A stretch of 38,926 bases of DNA, taken from assembly GCA_903933115.1 (NCBI GenBank), contig CAIZIT010000023.1:1-38926 (forward strand), in the 5' to 3' direction. This document shows positions 25,560-33,510 of this stretch, one piece after another. How positions within the stretch are numbered: position 1 is the stretch's first letter; every line of letters starts with the position of its first letter. The stretch is from an uncultured Burkholderiales bacterium (GTDB lineage: Bacteria; Pseudomonadota; Gammaproteobacteria; Burkholderiales; Burkholderiaceae_C). Position numbers and translations under genes: made by a program. The notes under the pieces are model-generated. The model was not told the DNA's origin. It did not search any database and was given only the letters and a program-made list of their open reading frames with translations.

Positions 25560-25670
25560 GCTGATCTGCTGTATGCGCCCATGAAGGTTGGCCCCCATCA
25601 CCCCCCCCCTGCAGAATGCGCTCGCAGCAAGGGGAGTTGAAGGACACTCAGCTGACCATGGAAGAGAAAA

Positions 25671-26636
25671 TCAATCCGCCGTGATTTTTTTGGCTTTGAT
25701 CAATTGCGTCCATTTGTTGATGTCCGCCCTCAAAAGACTGCCCAACTCCTCTGGCGTGGAACCCACAGGCTCCGCGCCCGATTGGACCAATTTGGTGTTG
25801 ACGGCTTCAAGTTTGAGTGCTTTTTTGATCCCCGCACTCAACCGATCCACATCGGACTTCGAGGTCCCTGATTTCACAAAAACCGCATACCAATTGTTGG
25901 TGTCCACGCCAGGAACGCCCATTTCAGCAAATGTTTTAACGTCTGGCAACGTCACACTCCGCTTGCTCGCAGCAATACCAATCGGCTTGAGCTTACCCGA
26001 ATGAATGAGGCCAATGAGTCCAGGGATGTCACCAAAGAATCCATCCACATGTCCAGCCATCACGTCCGTGATGGCTGGCGCTGCACCTTTGTAGGGCACA
26101 TGCAAAATCTTGGTCTTGGTCGAGTCCGCCAATTGCTCCATGGCCAAATGCGGCACACTGCCTGTGCCAGAAGAGGCCAGTGCCAAATCTTTTCTCTTGG
26201 CCAAAGCAATGAACTCTGCACCGTTGTTGGCAGGACTGCCTGGGTTGACCACCAGCAACTCCACGTTGTTCACCACCAAAGACACGGGTGCCAAATCCTT
26301 CAAAGGGTTGTAGCTCAAATTGTCATAAAGACCAGGATTGATCGCGACCGCACCCGCGCTCGTGAACCAGAGGGTTTTACCGTCTGCCGCATTGGCAGAA
26401 ATGTACTCAGCTGCCACAGCGCCATTTCCACCTGGCTTGTTCTCCACCACAATTTGCACATTCAACTCTTTGCCCAAGGGCTCAGCCAATGTCCTGGCGA
26501 CGAAATCAACAGGACCTCCAGGTGGAAAAGCCACGATCATTTTGACGATGTTTGACTGAGACCAGGCCGCTTGAGCCAAAAAGATGGTGGCGCTCAAGGC
26601 CAATTTTTGAAGACAATGAGAGGATCTTTTATTCAT
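25671..26636 (-). CDS. Bug/TctC-family periplasmic solute-binding protein (third copy)
   Basis: A 321-aa receptor with a signal peptide (LALSATIFLAQAAWSQ) and the Bug core: VKMIVAFPPGGPVDFVAR, VVENKPGGNG, and HVPYKGAAPAITDVMAG. The PPGGPVD motif is shared with the fourth copy (31519-32547) and differs from the two copies in the amidohydrolase cluster, so these two may bind related ligands. It stands alone, divergent from the ring-cleavage operon across a 490-bp gap. That position suggests it brings in the substrate or an intermediate of that operon. The ribosome binding site is weak. Confidence 0.93.
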   Translation of the reverse strand: MNKRSSHCLQKLALSATIFLAQAAWSQSNIVKMIVAFPPGGPVDFVARTLAEPLGKELNVQIVVENKPGGNGAVAAEYISANAADGKTLWFTSAGAVAINPGLYDNLSYNPLKDLAPVSLVVNNVELLVVNPGSPANNGAEFIALAKRKDLALASSGTGSVPHLAMEQLADSTKTKILHVPYKGAAPAITDVMAGHVDGFFGDIPGLIGLIHSGKLKPIGIAASKRSVTLPDVKTFAEMGVPGVDTNNWYAVFVKSGTSKSDVDRLSAGIKKALKLEAVNTKLVQSGAEPVGSTPEELGSLLRADINKWTQLIKAKKITAD

Positions 26637-27126
26637 TTTTACTTTCTAACGGATTGAATGCGTACACCAACTCCGTATTGTATTGAACTGGAAGGGACAT
26701 AAAAGAAATTAAATCATCACTCTCAAGAATTGATTTAAGCATCATGCACATGTCCAAGCTCCCATTGGGCTCCAAGTTGGACTAAAACGAAGGTGGTCAG
26801 TGAGCTCTCATACGCCTAGGCTTTACTGACTTAAAAGTCCCAGCAAGAACAAAATGAAAAAGGTTAATTGGGAAGTGAAGATGAGCTTTTTTACCTAAAC
26901 TTTCTTGATCCTTTCACTTACATTTGTCGTTCTCCTCTAAATCATTTTTTAATAATCAAGCATTCAAGGAGGTCTCCGCGATTGCATCACAAGTCCATTT
27001 CTGAGCGTAAACACCGCCCTCTCAAAAGGCTCAAAAACCCCCTCAAAACAGCAATTTGGGTTAAAATTCAAGAACTGTTTCAAACAAGAAACATTGTCTC
27101 ACCATAGAAACACTCAAGGGGCCATC
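26637..27126. other. 490-bp divergent regulatory gap without genes
   Basis: No convincing coding sequence lies here. The gap must hold promoters for the third Bug gene and for the rightward ring-cleavage operon. Visible structure: a possible hairpin with GTCCAA (26752-26757) and TTGGAC (26777-26782) arms and an inner CCC/GGG pair; GACTT-AA-AAGTC (26828-26839); and an inverted repeat close to the VOC gene, listed separately. The ORF-like stretch at 26868-27107 has no ribosome binding site and an unconvincing composition. Confidence 0.6.
27076..27093. promoter_or_regulatory. Inverted repeat ahead of the ring-cleavage operon (possible IclR-type operator)
   Basis: TGTTTC (27076-27081) and GAAACA (27088-27093) form a perfect 6-6-6 inverted repeat 33 bp before the VOC dioxygenase start. 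IclR-family operators are short palindromes of this size, and an IclR gene lies in the facing operon. The link between the two is inference. Confidence 0.35.
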
Positions 27127-28092
27127 ATGCATTTGCAAGGCATTGAAAAAGTAACGTTAACTGCTTTGGATTTGGAGACTGCAAGGAAGTTCTATACCGA
27201 TTGGGGACTCACATTGACGCATCAAAGTGATGCCCACTTGCTCTTTGAAACTTTGAACGGTTGCCAGGTGAGCGTTCATGAAAGTCTCGACCCCCATTTG
27301 CCTGCAGGCATTGAAAAAGACCCGACCCTTAGAGAGATCACCTGGTGCGTGAAAGACGCACAAACACTGGAACATTTCGCCTCCAAGCTCTCCCACCTCG
27401 AGAGCTTTGAAAAACACCCTGACACCGTCAAGTGCAAAGACCCCTCAGGGCTCAGCATTGCCATCACCGTGACCCAGAAAAGGGACCTGAAGCTCCAAAG
27501 TGCGATCACGAATTCTTGGGACCAACGCCAGCGCATCAACCAGCCCAGTCCCATTTACGAGCGCGCAACGCCCGTGGAAGTGGGACACGTGGTTCTCTTT
27601 GTTGCCGATTTGGCGCAATGCTCTTCCTTTTACCAAGAATTTTTAGGCTTCACCGTCTCCGACACTTATCCCAATCGAGGGCATTTTCTGAGGTGCACCC
27701 CCAATGGGGGTCACCATGATTTGTTCATGTTGGAGCTTCCAGAAAAAAGAGTGGGACTCAATCACATTGCTTTCACGGTCAGAGATTTGCATGAGGTTTT
27801 TGGGGGTGGGATGCACATGTCAAGGTGCGGCTGGAAAACCGAATTGGGTCCCGGCAAGCACCCCGTTTCTTCGGCCATTTTTTGGTACTTTCACGCACCA
27901 ACTGGAGCGCTCGTGGAGTATTATGCCGATGAAGATGAGTTAACCCCCGAGTGGGTGGCCAGAGAGATCACCCCTGGACCCACCATGTTTGCAGAGTGGG
28001 CCATCAAGGGCGGCATTGATGGCCATACACGTCGACAAATTGAGGCACAAGCCCCCACGGGTCAATTCATGACCGATATGCCTAAAAAATAA
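27127..28092 (+). CDS. Two-domain VOC-family extradiol-type dioxygenase
   Basis: A 321-aa protein with two vicinal-oxygen-chelate modules, the layout of 2,3-dihydroxybiphenyl and catechol 2,3-dioxygenases. The N-terminal module (about 1-120) lacks the metal-ligand His (KVTLTALDL). The C-terminal module keeps all three iron ligands: His154 in VGHVVLF, His213 in LNHIAF and Glu264 in VEYYAD. It should cleave a catechol-like ring next to the two hydroxyls; the substrate is unknown. The frame is open from 27094, but the ATG at 27127 follows AAGGGG and is preferred. It leads an operon with a 75-aa protein, a Rieske oxygenase and its reductase. Confidence 0.88.
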   Translation: MHLQGIEKVTLTALDLETARKFYTDWGLTLTHQSDAHLLFETLNGCQVSVHESLDPHLPAGIEKDPTLREITWCVKDAQTLEHFASKLSHLESFEKHPDTVKCKDPSGLSIAITVTQKRDLKLQSAITNSWDQRQRINQPSPIYERATPVEVGHVVLFVADLAQCSSFYQEFLGFTVSDTYPNRGHFLRCTPNGGHHDLFMLELPEKRVGLNHIAFTVRDLHEVFGGGMHMSRCGWKTELGPGKHPVSSAIFWYFHAPTGALVEYYADEDELTPEWVAREITPGPTMFAEWAIKGGIDGHTRRQIEAQAPTGQFMTDMPKK

Positions 28093-28141
28093 ACGTCAGA
28101 AGTTTGATTTTTAAAAAAGACTCAATAAGGAACAGCTCATC

Positions 28142-28369
28142 ATGAACAGTCCCAACTCGCTTTATCACGTTGCTCTTCAAACGCGAGAGCACGAACCCAC
28201 CAGTTACGAAAATCTCTTGGGCGACTCCATCGAGCGCGCCTTCGCTCAAGGTTTTCACGACTTGGAGAGCTTGACCCAGTACCTCAACTCAGCAGGCCCA
28301 TCCTGCGCCGATGGCAAGCCTTGGACACCTGAGTCCTTTCAGCACGAAATGGCCAAATTGGGTCGATGA
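28142..28369 (+). CDS. Small protein of Rieske-oxygenase operons (recombinase-like HTH type)
   Basis: A 75-aa protein ending in the helical segment KPWTPESFQHEMAKLGR, preceded by TQYLNSAG. It resembles the small proteins named recombinase-like helix-turn-helix domain proteins that sit beside ring-hydroxylating oxygenase genes. The function is not established; regulation or complex assembly are both possible. AAGGA before the ATG supports the start. Its stop overlaps the Rieske gene ATG (ATGA at 28366-28369), so the two proteins are made together, which hints at a physical link. Confidence 0.75.
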   Translation: MNSPNSLYHVALQTREHEPTSYENLLGDSIERAFAQGFHDLESLTQYLNSAGPSCADGKPWTPESFQHEMAKLGR

Positions 28370-29433
28370 ACTTTTGGAGCAATCTCATGAATCAACACAC
28401 CCCACTGCACCTCCTACACCAAGCCAGTCCTGACCCCACCGAGAGCGTTTTGGCTCGAGGCCTTGAGAACTACTGGTATGCGCTTTGCCCTTCTAGCTTT
28501 GTCAAAGAGTCGCCCATTTCTCTGAGAAGACTGGGTTACAAATTGGCCCTTTGGCGTGATGCCAATGGACAAGTCAAGGCACTTGAAGACCATTGCCCAC
28601 ATCGGGGCGCACCACTCTCAATGGGGGTCGTTTTGGGCGATAAATTGGCCTGTGCGTACCATGGCATTGAAGTACGTGCAGACGGTGTGGTCACCAAAGT
28701 GCCTGGTAGTCCAGGCTGCAAACTCGAGGGCTCAAAGGCGACCCGAAGCTTTCCCATTATGGAGCGCAATGGGGTGATCTTTGCCTACAACGCCACAGAC
28801 CCCCATCTTGAAGTGCCTCCACCTTTGAACCTGCCCCCAGAGTTGACCTCTGAGGAGTGGTCATCATTTTTATGCTACACCGAGTGGGGCTGCGACTACA
28901 GGTACGTCATGGACAATGTGATGGACCCCATGCATGGCGCCTACCTCCACAAACAATCCCACACCATGGCCGATGGAGACATCACCGCCGAGTTCCAAAT
29001 CAGAGACACTGAGACCGGATTCTCTTTTGAGAAAAAAGGCCAACGCAATGTGAACTTTGACTGGACGGAGTGGATCGATACAGGCATTCACCTGATGCGC
29101 CTAGAAATCCCTTACCCCAAAACAGGTGGCCCAGGCGGCAGCTTCACCATCATTGGCGCTTACGTGCCCATCTCTCGTCAAGCCAGCGGGATCTTCTTTT
29201 GGAGATGCCGCAAAGTCTCCGGCTGGCAACGCGACACATGGCGCTTCCTGTACAAGAACCGCCTCGAAGCGCGCCACTGGCACGTCCTCGAACAAGACCG
29301 AGTGGCCATGGAGCAGTTTGAGCCCGACGCCAACTTACGCGAACACTTGTACCAACACGACATGGGAATTGTTAGAATGAGGCGAATACTCAAAAATTTG
29401 GCCAATGAGCAACTGGACAAGTTGAAGGCCTGA
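28366..29433 (+). CDS. Rieske-type ring-hydroxylating oxygenase, large subunit
   Basis: A 355-aa oxygenase. The Rieske [2Fe-2S] motif is C77-x-H79 ... C96-x2-H99. The mononuclear iron site shows His190-x4-His195 within DPMHGAYLH, with the bridging Asp183 before it. The size and the partner reductase fit the VanA/phthalate-oxygenase type, which needs no beta subunit. It should hydroxylate or O-demethylate an aromatic acid. Two ATGs are possible, 28366 (overlapping the small gene) and 28387; the overlap favours the first. The reductase gene follows 176 bp later. The facing operon supplies hydrolase, cupin and dehydrogenase functions that could act on its products. Confidence 0.93.
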   Translation: MNFWSNLMNQHTPLHLLHQASPDPTESVLARGLENYWYALCPSSFVKESPISLRRLGYKLALWRDANGQVKALEDHCPHRGAPLSMGVVLGDKLACAYHGIEVRADGVVTKVPGSPGCKLEGSKATRSFPIMERNGVIFAYNATDPHLEVPPPLNLPPELTSEEWSSFLCYTEWGCDYRYVMDNVMDPMHGAYLHKQSHTMADGDITAEFQIRDTETGFSFEKKGQRNVNFDWTEWIDTGIHLMRLEIPYPKTGGPGGSFTIIGAYVPISRQASGIFFWRCRKVSGWQRDTWRFLYKNRLEARHWHVLEQDRVAMEQFEPDANLREHLYQHDMGIVRMRRILKNLANEQLDKLKA

Positions 29434-29609
29434 GTCACCGAACCCAGTCTTCTTTGAGTGACAAGTCTCCTTCCATCAAGGGTCTTGAAAGAGGTGTGCG
29501 TTGAATGCGAATGGGGACCAACGTCCTTCATGGCGATGGAACGGACTTCTTCTTTCAAAGACCCTCTCCTTTTCATTTTCCTCTCTCATTACCTTACTCT
29601 TGCACAGCC

Positions 29610-30590
29610 ATGCTAGCTTTGGTCAAAACCATCCGATTTGAAACAGAAGACGTCATCAGCATTGAACTCTGTCCCAATCCTGCGAGCGCCACCACCCCGT
29701 TCTCAGACTTCAAGGCCTTCAGTGCTGGTGACCACATCGATCTTCAATTGCCCAATGGACTCACCAAGAGCTACTCCTTGATGAACAACCCCCAAGAGCG
29801 TGATCGCTACGTTCTTGGCGTCTTGAAGGACCCCAAGTCCCGTGGGGGCTCCAAGTGGCTTCACGAGCACTTGAAGGTGGGCATGCGCTTAGAGATCACT
29901 GAGCCGAGCAACAACTTTCCCTTGCACGAGAATTTTCAACACACCATTTTGGTTGCTGGTGGCATTGGCGTCACGCCCCTGTTGGCCATGGCCCATCGAC
30001 TCAAAGCCATGAACGCGTCCTTTGAGTTCATTTATGCGGCGAAATCCAAAGCCCTGGGCCCCTTCCAAGATGTGGTGACCCAATTTGGAGCTCCAGTTCA
30101 TTGGCACTTTGACGACGAGGTGGGTTCTCCTCCCCATTTGGAGCAGTTGATCCATGATCGCCTTCAAAAGAGTGGCCTTCAAGGAGAAGCTTGCCAACTC
30201 TACGCCTGTGGCCCAGAGCCCATGCTCGATGCATTCTTAAAAGCGTGCACCCATTTGTCGCTCCCCCACGCCAACATTGAACGATTCAAAGCCCCTGAAG
30301 TCCAAGTCAGCTCAGAGCTCAAAAAGGCCTACACCCTCACGCTCAAGAAGTCCAACAAGACCATTGAAGTCACACCAGACATGACGCTTTTGCAAGCGCT
30401 CAGAATTCACCACATCGAAGTGGACACCAGTTGCGAAGAAGGCGTCTGTGGGGCATGCGAGACCCGCGTGTTGTCGGGTGAGCCCGATCACTTGGACTAT
30501 GTGCTGAGTGACCAAGAGAGAGAAAAAAACAAGGTGATGATGGTCTGCATTTCGGGCTGCAAGAGCGACCACTTGGAGCTTGATCTTTGA
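29610..30590 (+). CDS. PDR/VanB-type oxygenase reductase
   Basis: A 326-aa electron-transfer protein for the Rieske oxygenase. The flavin domain holds KSYSLMN (about residues 50-56), the NAD domain AGGIGVTPLLAM, and the C-terminal plant-type ferredoxin has C-x4-C-x2-C in CEEGVCGAC, with the fourth Cys in VCISGC. This order (flavin, NAD, [2Fe-2S]) is that of phthalate dioxygenase reductase. The chosen ATG matches the family N-terminus (LVKTIRFETEDV) but has no Shine-Dalgarno and follows a pyrimidine-rich stretch. The in-frame ATG at 29505 has AGAGG ahead of it and would add 35 residues of unusual composition, so the start is uncertain. A 7-bp tandem repeat begins at the last codons. Confidence 0.92.
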   Translation: MLALVKTIRFETEDVISIELCPNPASATTPFSDFKAFSAGDHIDLQLPNGLTKSYSLMNNPQERDRYVLGVLKDPKSRGGSKWLHEHLKVGMRLEITEPSNNFPLHENFQHTILVAGGIGVTPLLAMAHRLKAMNASFEFIYAAKSKALGPFQDVVTQFGAPVHWHFDDEVGSPPHLEQLIHDRLQKSGLQGEACQLYACGPEPMLDAFLKACTHLSLPHANIERFKAPEVQVSSELKKAYTLTLKKSNKTIEVTPDMTLLQALRIHHIEVDTSCEEGVCGACETRVLSGEPDHLDYVLSDQEREKNKVMMVCISGCKSDHLELDL

Positions 30591-30619
30591 TCTTTGATCT
30601 TTGATCTTTGATCTTTGAT
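30581..30619. repeat. 7-bp tandem repeat spanning the reductase stop codon
   Basis: Five copies of TGATCTT plus a partial TGAT run from the last codons of the reductase gene through its TGA stop (30588-30590) into the convergent gap. Because 7 is not a multiple of 3, the units shift frame, but the stop sits in the second unit, so protein length is stable. Confidence 0.85.
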
Positions 30620-30712
30620 GCTGCCATGGCCATGCGTTTTAAAGAGGCCCATCCAACGATCCCGCGATCAACGGCTTTCACTGCATGTGACTTCCATTGA
30701 GCGAAGTTCTCC

Positions 30713-31519
30713 TTAACTGCCCAAAAACGAGCCCCCGTCGAGCAAAAGATTTTGCCCATTGATGTAGCCCGAGTGCACGCCACATAAAAACGCACACGCA
30801 GCCCCAAGCTCGCTCGGTTGGCCAAATCGTTGAGCCGGGTGTTTGGACAAACGCTCTTTGATCACTTGATCATAGGGCAAACCTCTTACCTGGGCTTGGT
30901 GGGTGAAATTCGAGCGCAGCCGATCGGTCTCAAAGGTACCAGGCAACAAATTGTTGATGGTGACACCCTTGGCCACAGTTTGCCTGGCCAAACCTGCCAC
31001 AAAGCCCGTGAGTCCTGCTCTCGCTCCGTTCGACAAGCCAAGCGCATCCAAGGGCGACTTCACCGCACTTGAAGTGATGTTGACGATTCGACCAAAGCCT
31101 TTGTCCATCATCTGATCCACATAGCTTTTGATCAACTCAATGGGGCTGAGCATGTTGGCATCCAATGCAGCCAGCCAATCCGCTCTTTGCCAGTTTCTGA
31201 AGTCGCCCGAGGGCGGCCCCCCCGCGTTCGTGACCAAGATGTCCACCTCGGGGTGATGCGCCTTGATTTGTGCCCTGCCCTCAGCAGTCGTCACATCGAC
31301 ACACTCCAGATGAACACCCAAGGCATGGACACCGCTCTTTTGAGCCCACATGTTTTGCTGCTCACGCAAGGCATCACACGCTGCTTTCAAAGGCCCCAGA
31401 GTTCTTGCCGCAATCACCACCTCCACCCCCTCGAGAACCAGGGCCTGAGCGCATGCAAACCCCAGGCCTTGAGAGGCCCCACAAACCAGTGCTTTTTTTC
31501 CGTAAAGACCCAAGTCCAT
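30713..31519 (-). CDS. Atypical short-chain dehydrogenase/reductase
   Basis: A 268-aa SDR-fold protein with the NAD(P) motif GASQGLG (residues 14-20) and TNAGGPPSG (97-105). After the catalytic Ser (Ser150/151 in ITSS) the usual Y-x3-K is replaced by LGLSNGARAG: Ser163 stands where Tyr is expected and Arg167 where Lys is expected. I recall a subfamily with the NxGGPPPG and LSNxxRAG pattern that shares this change, often annotated as 3-oxoacyl-ACP reductase. Whether it is catalytic is uncertain. Its ATG overlaps the stop codon of the Bug gene by one base, so it is the last gene of the minus-strand operon. Confidence 0.88.
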   Translation of the reverse strand: MDLGLYGKKALVCGASQGLGFACAQALVLEGVEVVIAARTLGPLKAACDALREQQNMWAQKSGVHALGVHLECVDVTTAEGRAQIKAHHPEVDILVTNAGGPPSGDFRNWQRADWLAALDANMLSPIELIKSYVDQMMDKGFGRIVNITSSAVKSPLDALGLSNGARAGLTGFVAGLARQTVAKGVTINNLLPGTFETDRLRSNFTHQAQVRGLPYDQVIKERLSKHPAQRFGQPSELGAACAFLCGVHSGYINGQNLLLDGGSFLGS

Positions 31520-32547
31520 TATTCAGCCTCGATGTGTTTGGCGCGAACGATCTTTGCCCAAGTCTGCGTCTCTTGAGCAATGTAGGAGGCGAATTCCTCG
31601 GGCTTTTGCAGCACTTCCGTCAAGCCTTGCGATTTCAAAAGTTCAAGCACTTTGGGTTGGGTAAAAATGCTCTGTGTGTCCTTGGCCAATTGATTGACGG
31701 TCTCAGTTGGCGTTCCCGCTGGGGCCAGCAAACCATACCAAGACGTCACCACCACCCCTTTGACCCCCTGCTCTTGCAGGGTGGGCAAATCAGGTGCCAC
31801 ACCCGAATGCACAGCATCCGTGATGCCCAGGGCCACCAATTTACCGCTCCTGATGTGAGGCAAAACGGCTGGGAGGTTGCTGAACATCAAAGGCACGTTG
31901 CCTCCCAACACATCGTTCAAAGCAGGAGCCGTTCCCTTGTAGGGCACATGGAGGATATCCACACCCGCTTGCTGCTTGAACAACTCACCCGCCAAGTGCA
32001 AACCACTGCCAATGCCTGGTGAAGCATAAGCCAAGGTGTTGGGCTTGGCTTTGGCCAGCTCGATCAACTCTTTGACGGTTTTGATCTGTGAGAGTTGACC
32101 CGCAACAAGGACATTGGGCGCTTTGGCGATCATGGTGATGGGCACAAAATCACGGTCGATTTGAAATGGAAAATTCTTCATCAACGAGGGATTGATCGTC
32201 AAATTGCCTGCTGGAATGACGAGCAAGGTGTGTCCGTCGGGCTTGGCTTTCTTGACCTTGTCCATGCCGAGATTGCCCTGCGCGCCTGGCAAGTTCTCCA
32301 CCATGGCACTTTGTGTGTAAAGCTTTTGAAGGCCCTCAGCCAATAAGCGTGAGAGCACATCCACGGGCCCACCAGGGGGAAATGGCGAGACAACGGTGAA
32401 GCGCTCTGCACCCAAGGACTTGTCTGCGCTCAAGGCGTTGGCATTGCCGCTTTGAGCAAGCGTGGCCCCTGCGCCCCCAAAGCAAAGTGCCAAGACACCG
32501 AGCTTCAAGACTCCCCACACCATGGTTTTACGAATACATCTGCTCAT
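31519..32547 (-). CDS. Bug/TctC-family periplasmic solute-binding protein (fourth copy)
   Basis: A 342-aa receptor. The signal peptide (LKLGVLALCFGGAGATLAQS) is followed by FTVVSPFPPGGPVDVLSR, VENLPGAQGN and HVPYKGTAPALNDVLGG. The frame is open to 32601, but the ATG at 32547 is chosen because GGAGG lies 9 nt before it and the signal peptide then begins properly. It lies between the aspartate-dehydrogenase-like gene (143-bp gap with a dyad) and the atypical SDR gene (1-bp overlap), inside the minus-strand catabolic operon. It likely binds the substrate of that pathway. An ABC permease gene lies at the far end of the same operon, but Bug proteins normally work with TctAB rather than ABC systems. 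Confidence 0.94.
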   Translation of the reverse strand: MSRCIRKTMVWGVLKLGVLALCFGGAGATLAQSGNANALSADKSLGAERFTVVSPFPPGGPVDVLSRLLAEGLQKLYTQSAMVENLPGAQGNLGMDKVKKAKPDGHTLLVIPAGNLTINPSLMKNFPFQIDRDFVPITMIAKAPNVLVAGQLSQIKTVKELIELAKAKPNTLAYASPGIGSGLHLAGELFKQQAGVDILHVPYKGTAPALNDVLGGNVPLMFSNLPAVLPHIRSGKLVALGITDAVHSGVAPDLPTLQEQGVKGVVVTSWYGLLAPAGTPTETVNQLAKDTQSIFTQPKVLELLKSQGLTEVLQKPEEFASYIAQETQTWAKIVRAKHIEAE

Positions 32548-32623
32548 TGCCCACATCCTCCATTTGTGCTCACCGCTTGTCAAAAAAAGTCTTCCCATCA
32601 AGACTTGCTGGAGGCCCCAGTCG

Positions 32624-32639
32624 CTTGGTGCTCACCAAG
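32624..32639. promoter_or_regulatory. Dyad upstream of the fourth Bug gene
   Basis: CTTGGTG-CT-CACCAAG is a perfect 7-2-7 dyad in the 143-bp gap between the aspartate-dehydrogenase-like and Bug genes. It lies 77 bp before the Bug start codon. It could be an operator for an internal promoter or an RNA hairpin that lowers read-through. Which one cannot be decided from the sequence. Confidence 0.4.
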
Positions 32640-32690
32640 TAAAAAGATTGATGCCTTGACGCCTTGACAGAGCAAAGCGCCCTGGAGTCC

Positions 32691-33500
32691 TCAAATCGTC
32701 ACATGCGCCACCTGGTTGTTCAAAAACCGCAAAGCACTCAAAACCGTCAACGCAGAGGTCTTGGGATTGCTGGCCAAGGGTCTTCCCTTCATCGTGATGT
32801 GCATCTCACCAAACGCACCATACGCTTCAATCTCGTGAATATTTTCACTCACCTGAGGATCCGCCATCAAGCACACCTGAGTTGCATCCAGACCCAGTCC
32901 AGCCAAGGAAAGGGTCGCGGCAACGTTGGCATTTTTGGGGTAAAGCCTTGCGGCTTGTCTTGCCGTGTCCTCTAAGAGGACTGTGGCTTGACTCAAATGC
33001 GCCAAGTCCACCAGCGCCTCGGCCGGTGTCCCCTTCCACCCCAAGGGGGGCTTGCGGGAGGTGTAACGCACGGCGCTCAAACCCGCCAGCTTGGCCGCCG
33101 CCAAGGCATCCACTCCACCAATGGCACCACTGAGCAAATGCAACTGCGCTTGACCCCTTCGAGAAGCCGCCTCCAAGTCCTCCAAAAGACCGTGCTCAGA
33201 AAGCGCACCGATCGACAATATTGCACACGACTGCCCTCTTTGAAGGGCTGGCATGACGTGCTCTCGCAAGGCGCCATGTGCGGCACACTCGAGCACCAAA
33301 GTGGTCTCCAAAGGAACCACCGAACACACCACAACAGCATGCTGGGGATTCAGGGTCTTGATTTTTTCTTCGACGTCTTTGACCCTCTCAGGCCTCACCA
33401 CGATGTGAGAAATTTGCAAATCCTCTCTTGCTTGGAGAGCCTCAAAAATCGATTGCCCAATTGCACCAAATCCAAGCAATGTGAAGGTTTTTAGAGTCAA
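32691..33500 (-). CDS. Aspartate dehydrogenase-like NAD(P)-dependent enzyme
   Basis: A 269-aa protein of the L-aspartate dehydrogenase (NadX) family. The Rossmann motif is LLGFGAIGQS (Gly10, Gly12, Gly15). Family blocks follow: SGAIGGVDALAAAKLAG, NANVAATLSLAGLG, ENIHEIEAYGAFGE (with the likely catalytic His) and NPKTSALTVLS. Family members oxidise L-aspartate to iminoaspartate or run the reverse amination. In this catabolic operon another amino or imino acid substrate is possible. The start is TTG at 33500, with AAGAGG six nt before it; no ATG gives a complete Rossmann fold. That ribosome binding site overlaps the stop codon of the ThDP enzyme gene, which points to translational coupling. Confidence 0.88.
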   Translation of the reverse strand: MTLKTFTLLGFGAIGQSIFEALQAREDLQISHIVVRPERVKDVEEKIKTLNPQHAVVVCSVVPLETTLVLECAAHGALREHVMPALQRGQSCAILSIGALSEHGLLEDLEAASRRGQAQLHLLSGAIGGVDALAAAKLAGLSAVRYTSRKPPLGWKGTPAEALVDLAHLSQATVLLEDTARQAARLYPKNANVAATLSLAGLGLDATQVCLMADPQVSENIHEIEAYGAFGEMHITMKGRPLASNPKTSALTVLSALRFLNNQVAHVTI

Positions 33501-33510
33501 TTGAAACCTC

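Noticed and set aside
26001-26555. 184-codon open frame on the plus strand
   Set aside because: Antisense to the third Bug gene; His/Arg-rich translation typical of a shadow frame.
26868-27107. 79-codon open frame in the 490-bp gap
   Set aside because: No ribosome binding site, no motif, and it runs through the probable promoter of the VOC operon.
31270-32022. 250-codon open frame on the plus strand
   Set aside because: Antisense to the atypical SDR and fourth Bug genes; low-complexity, His/Pro/Arg-rich translation without motifs.
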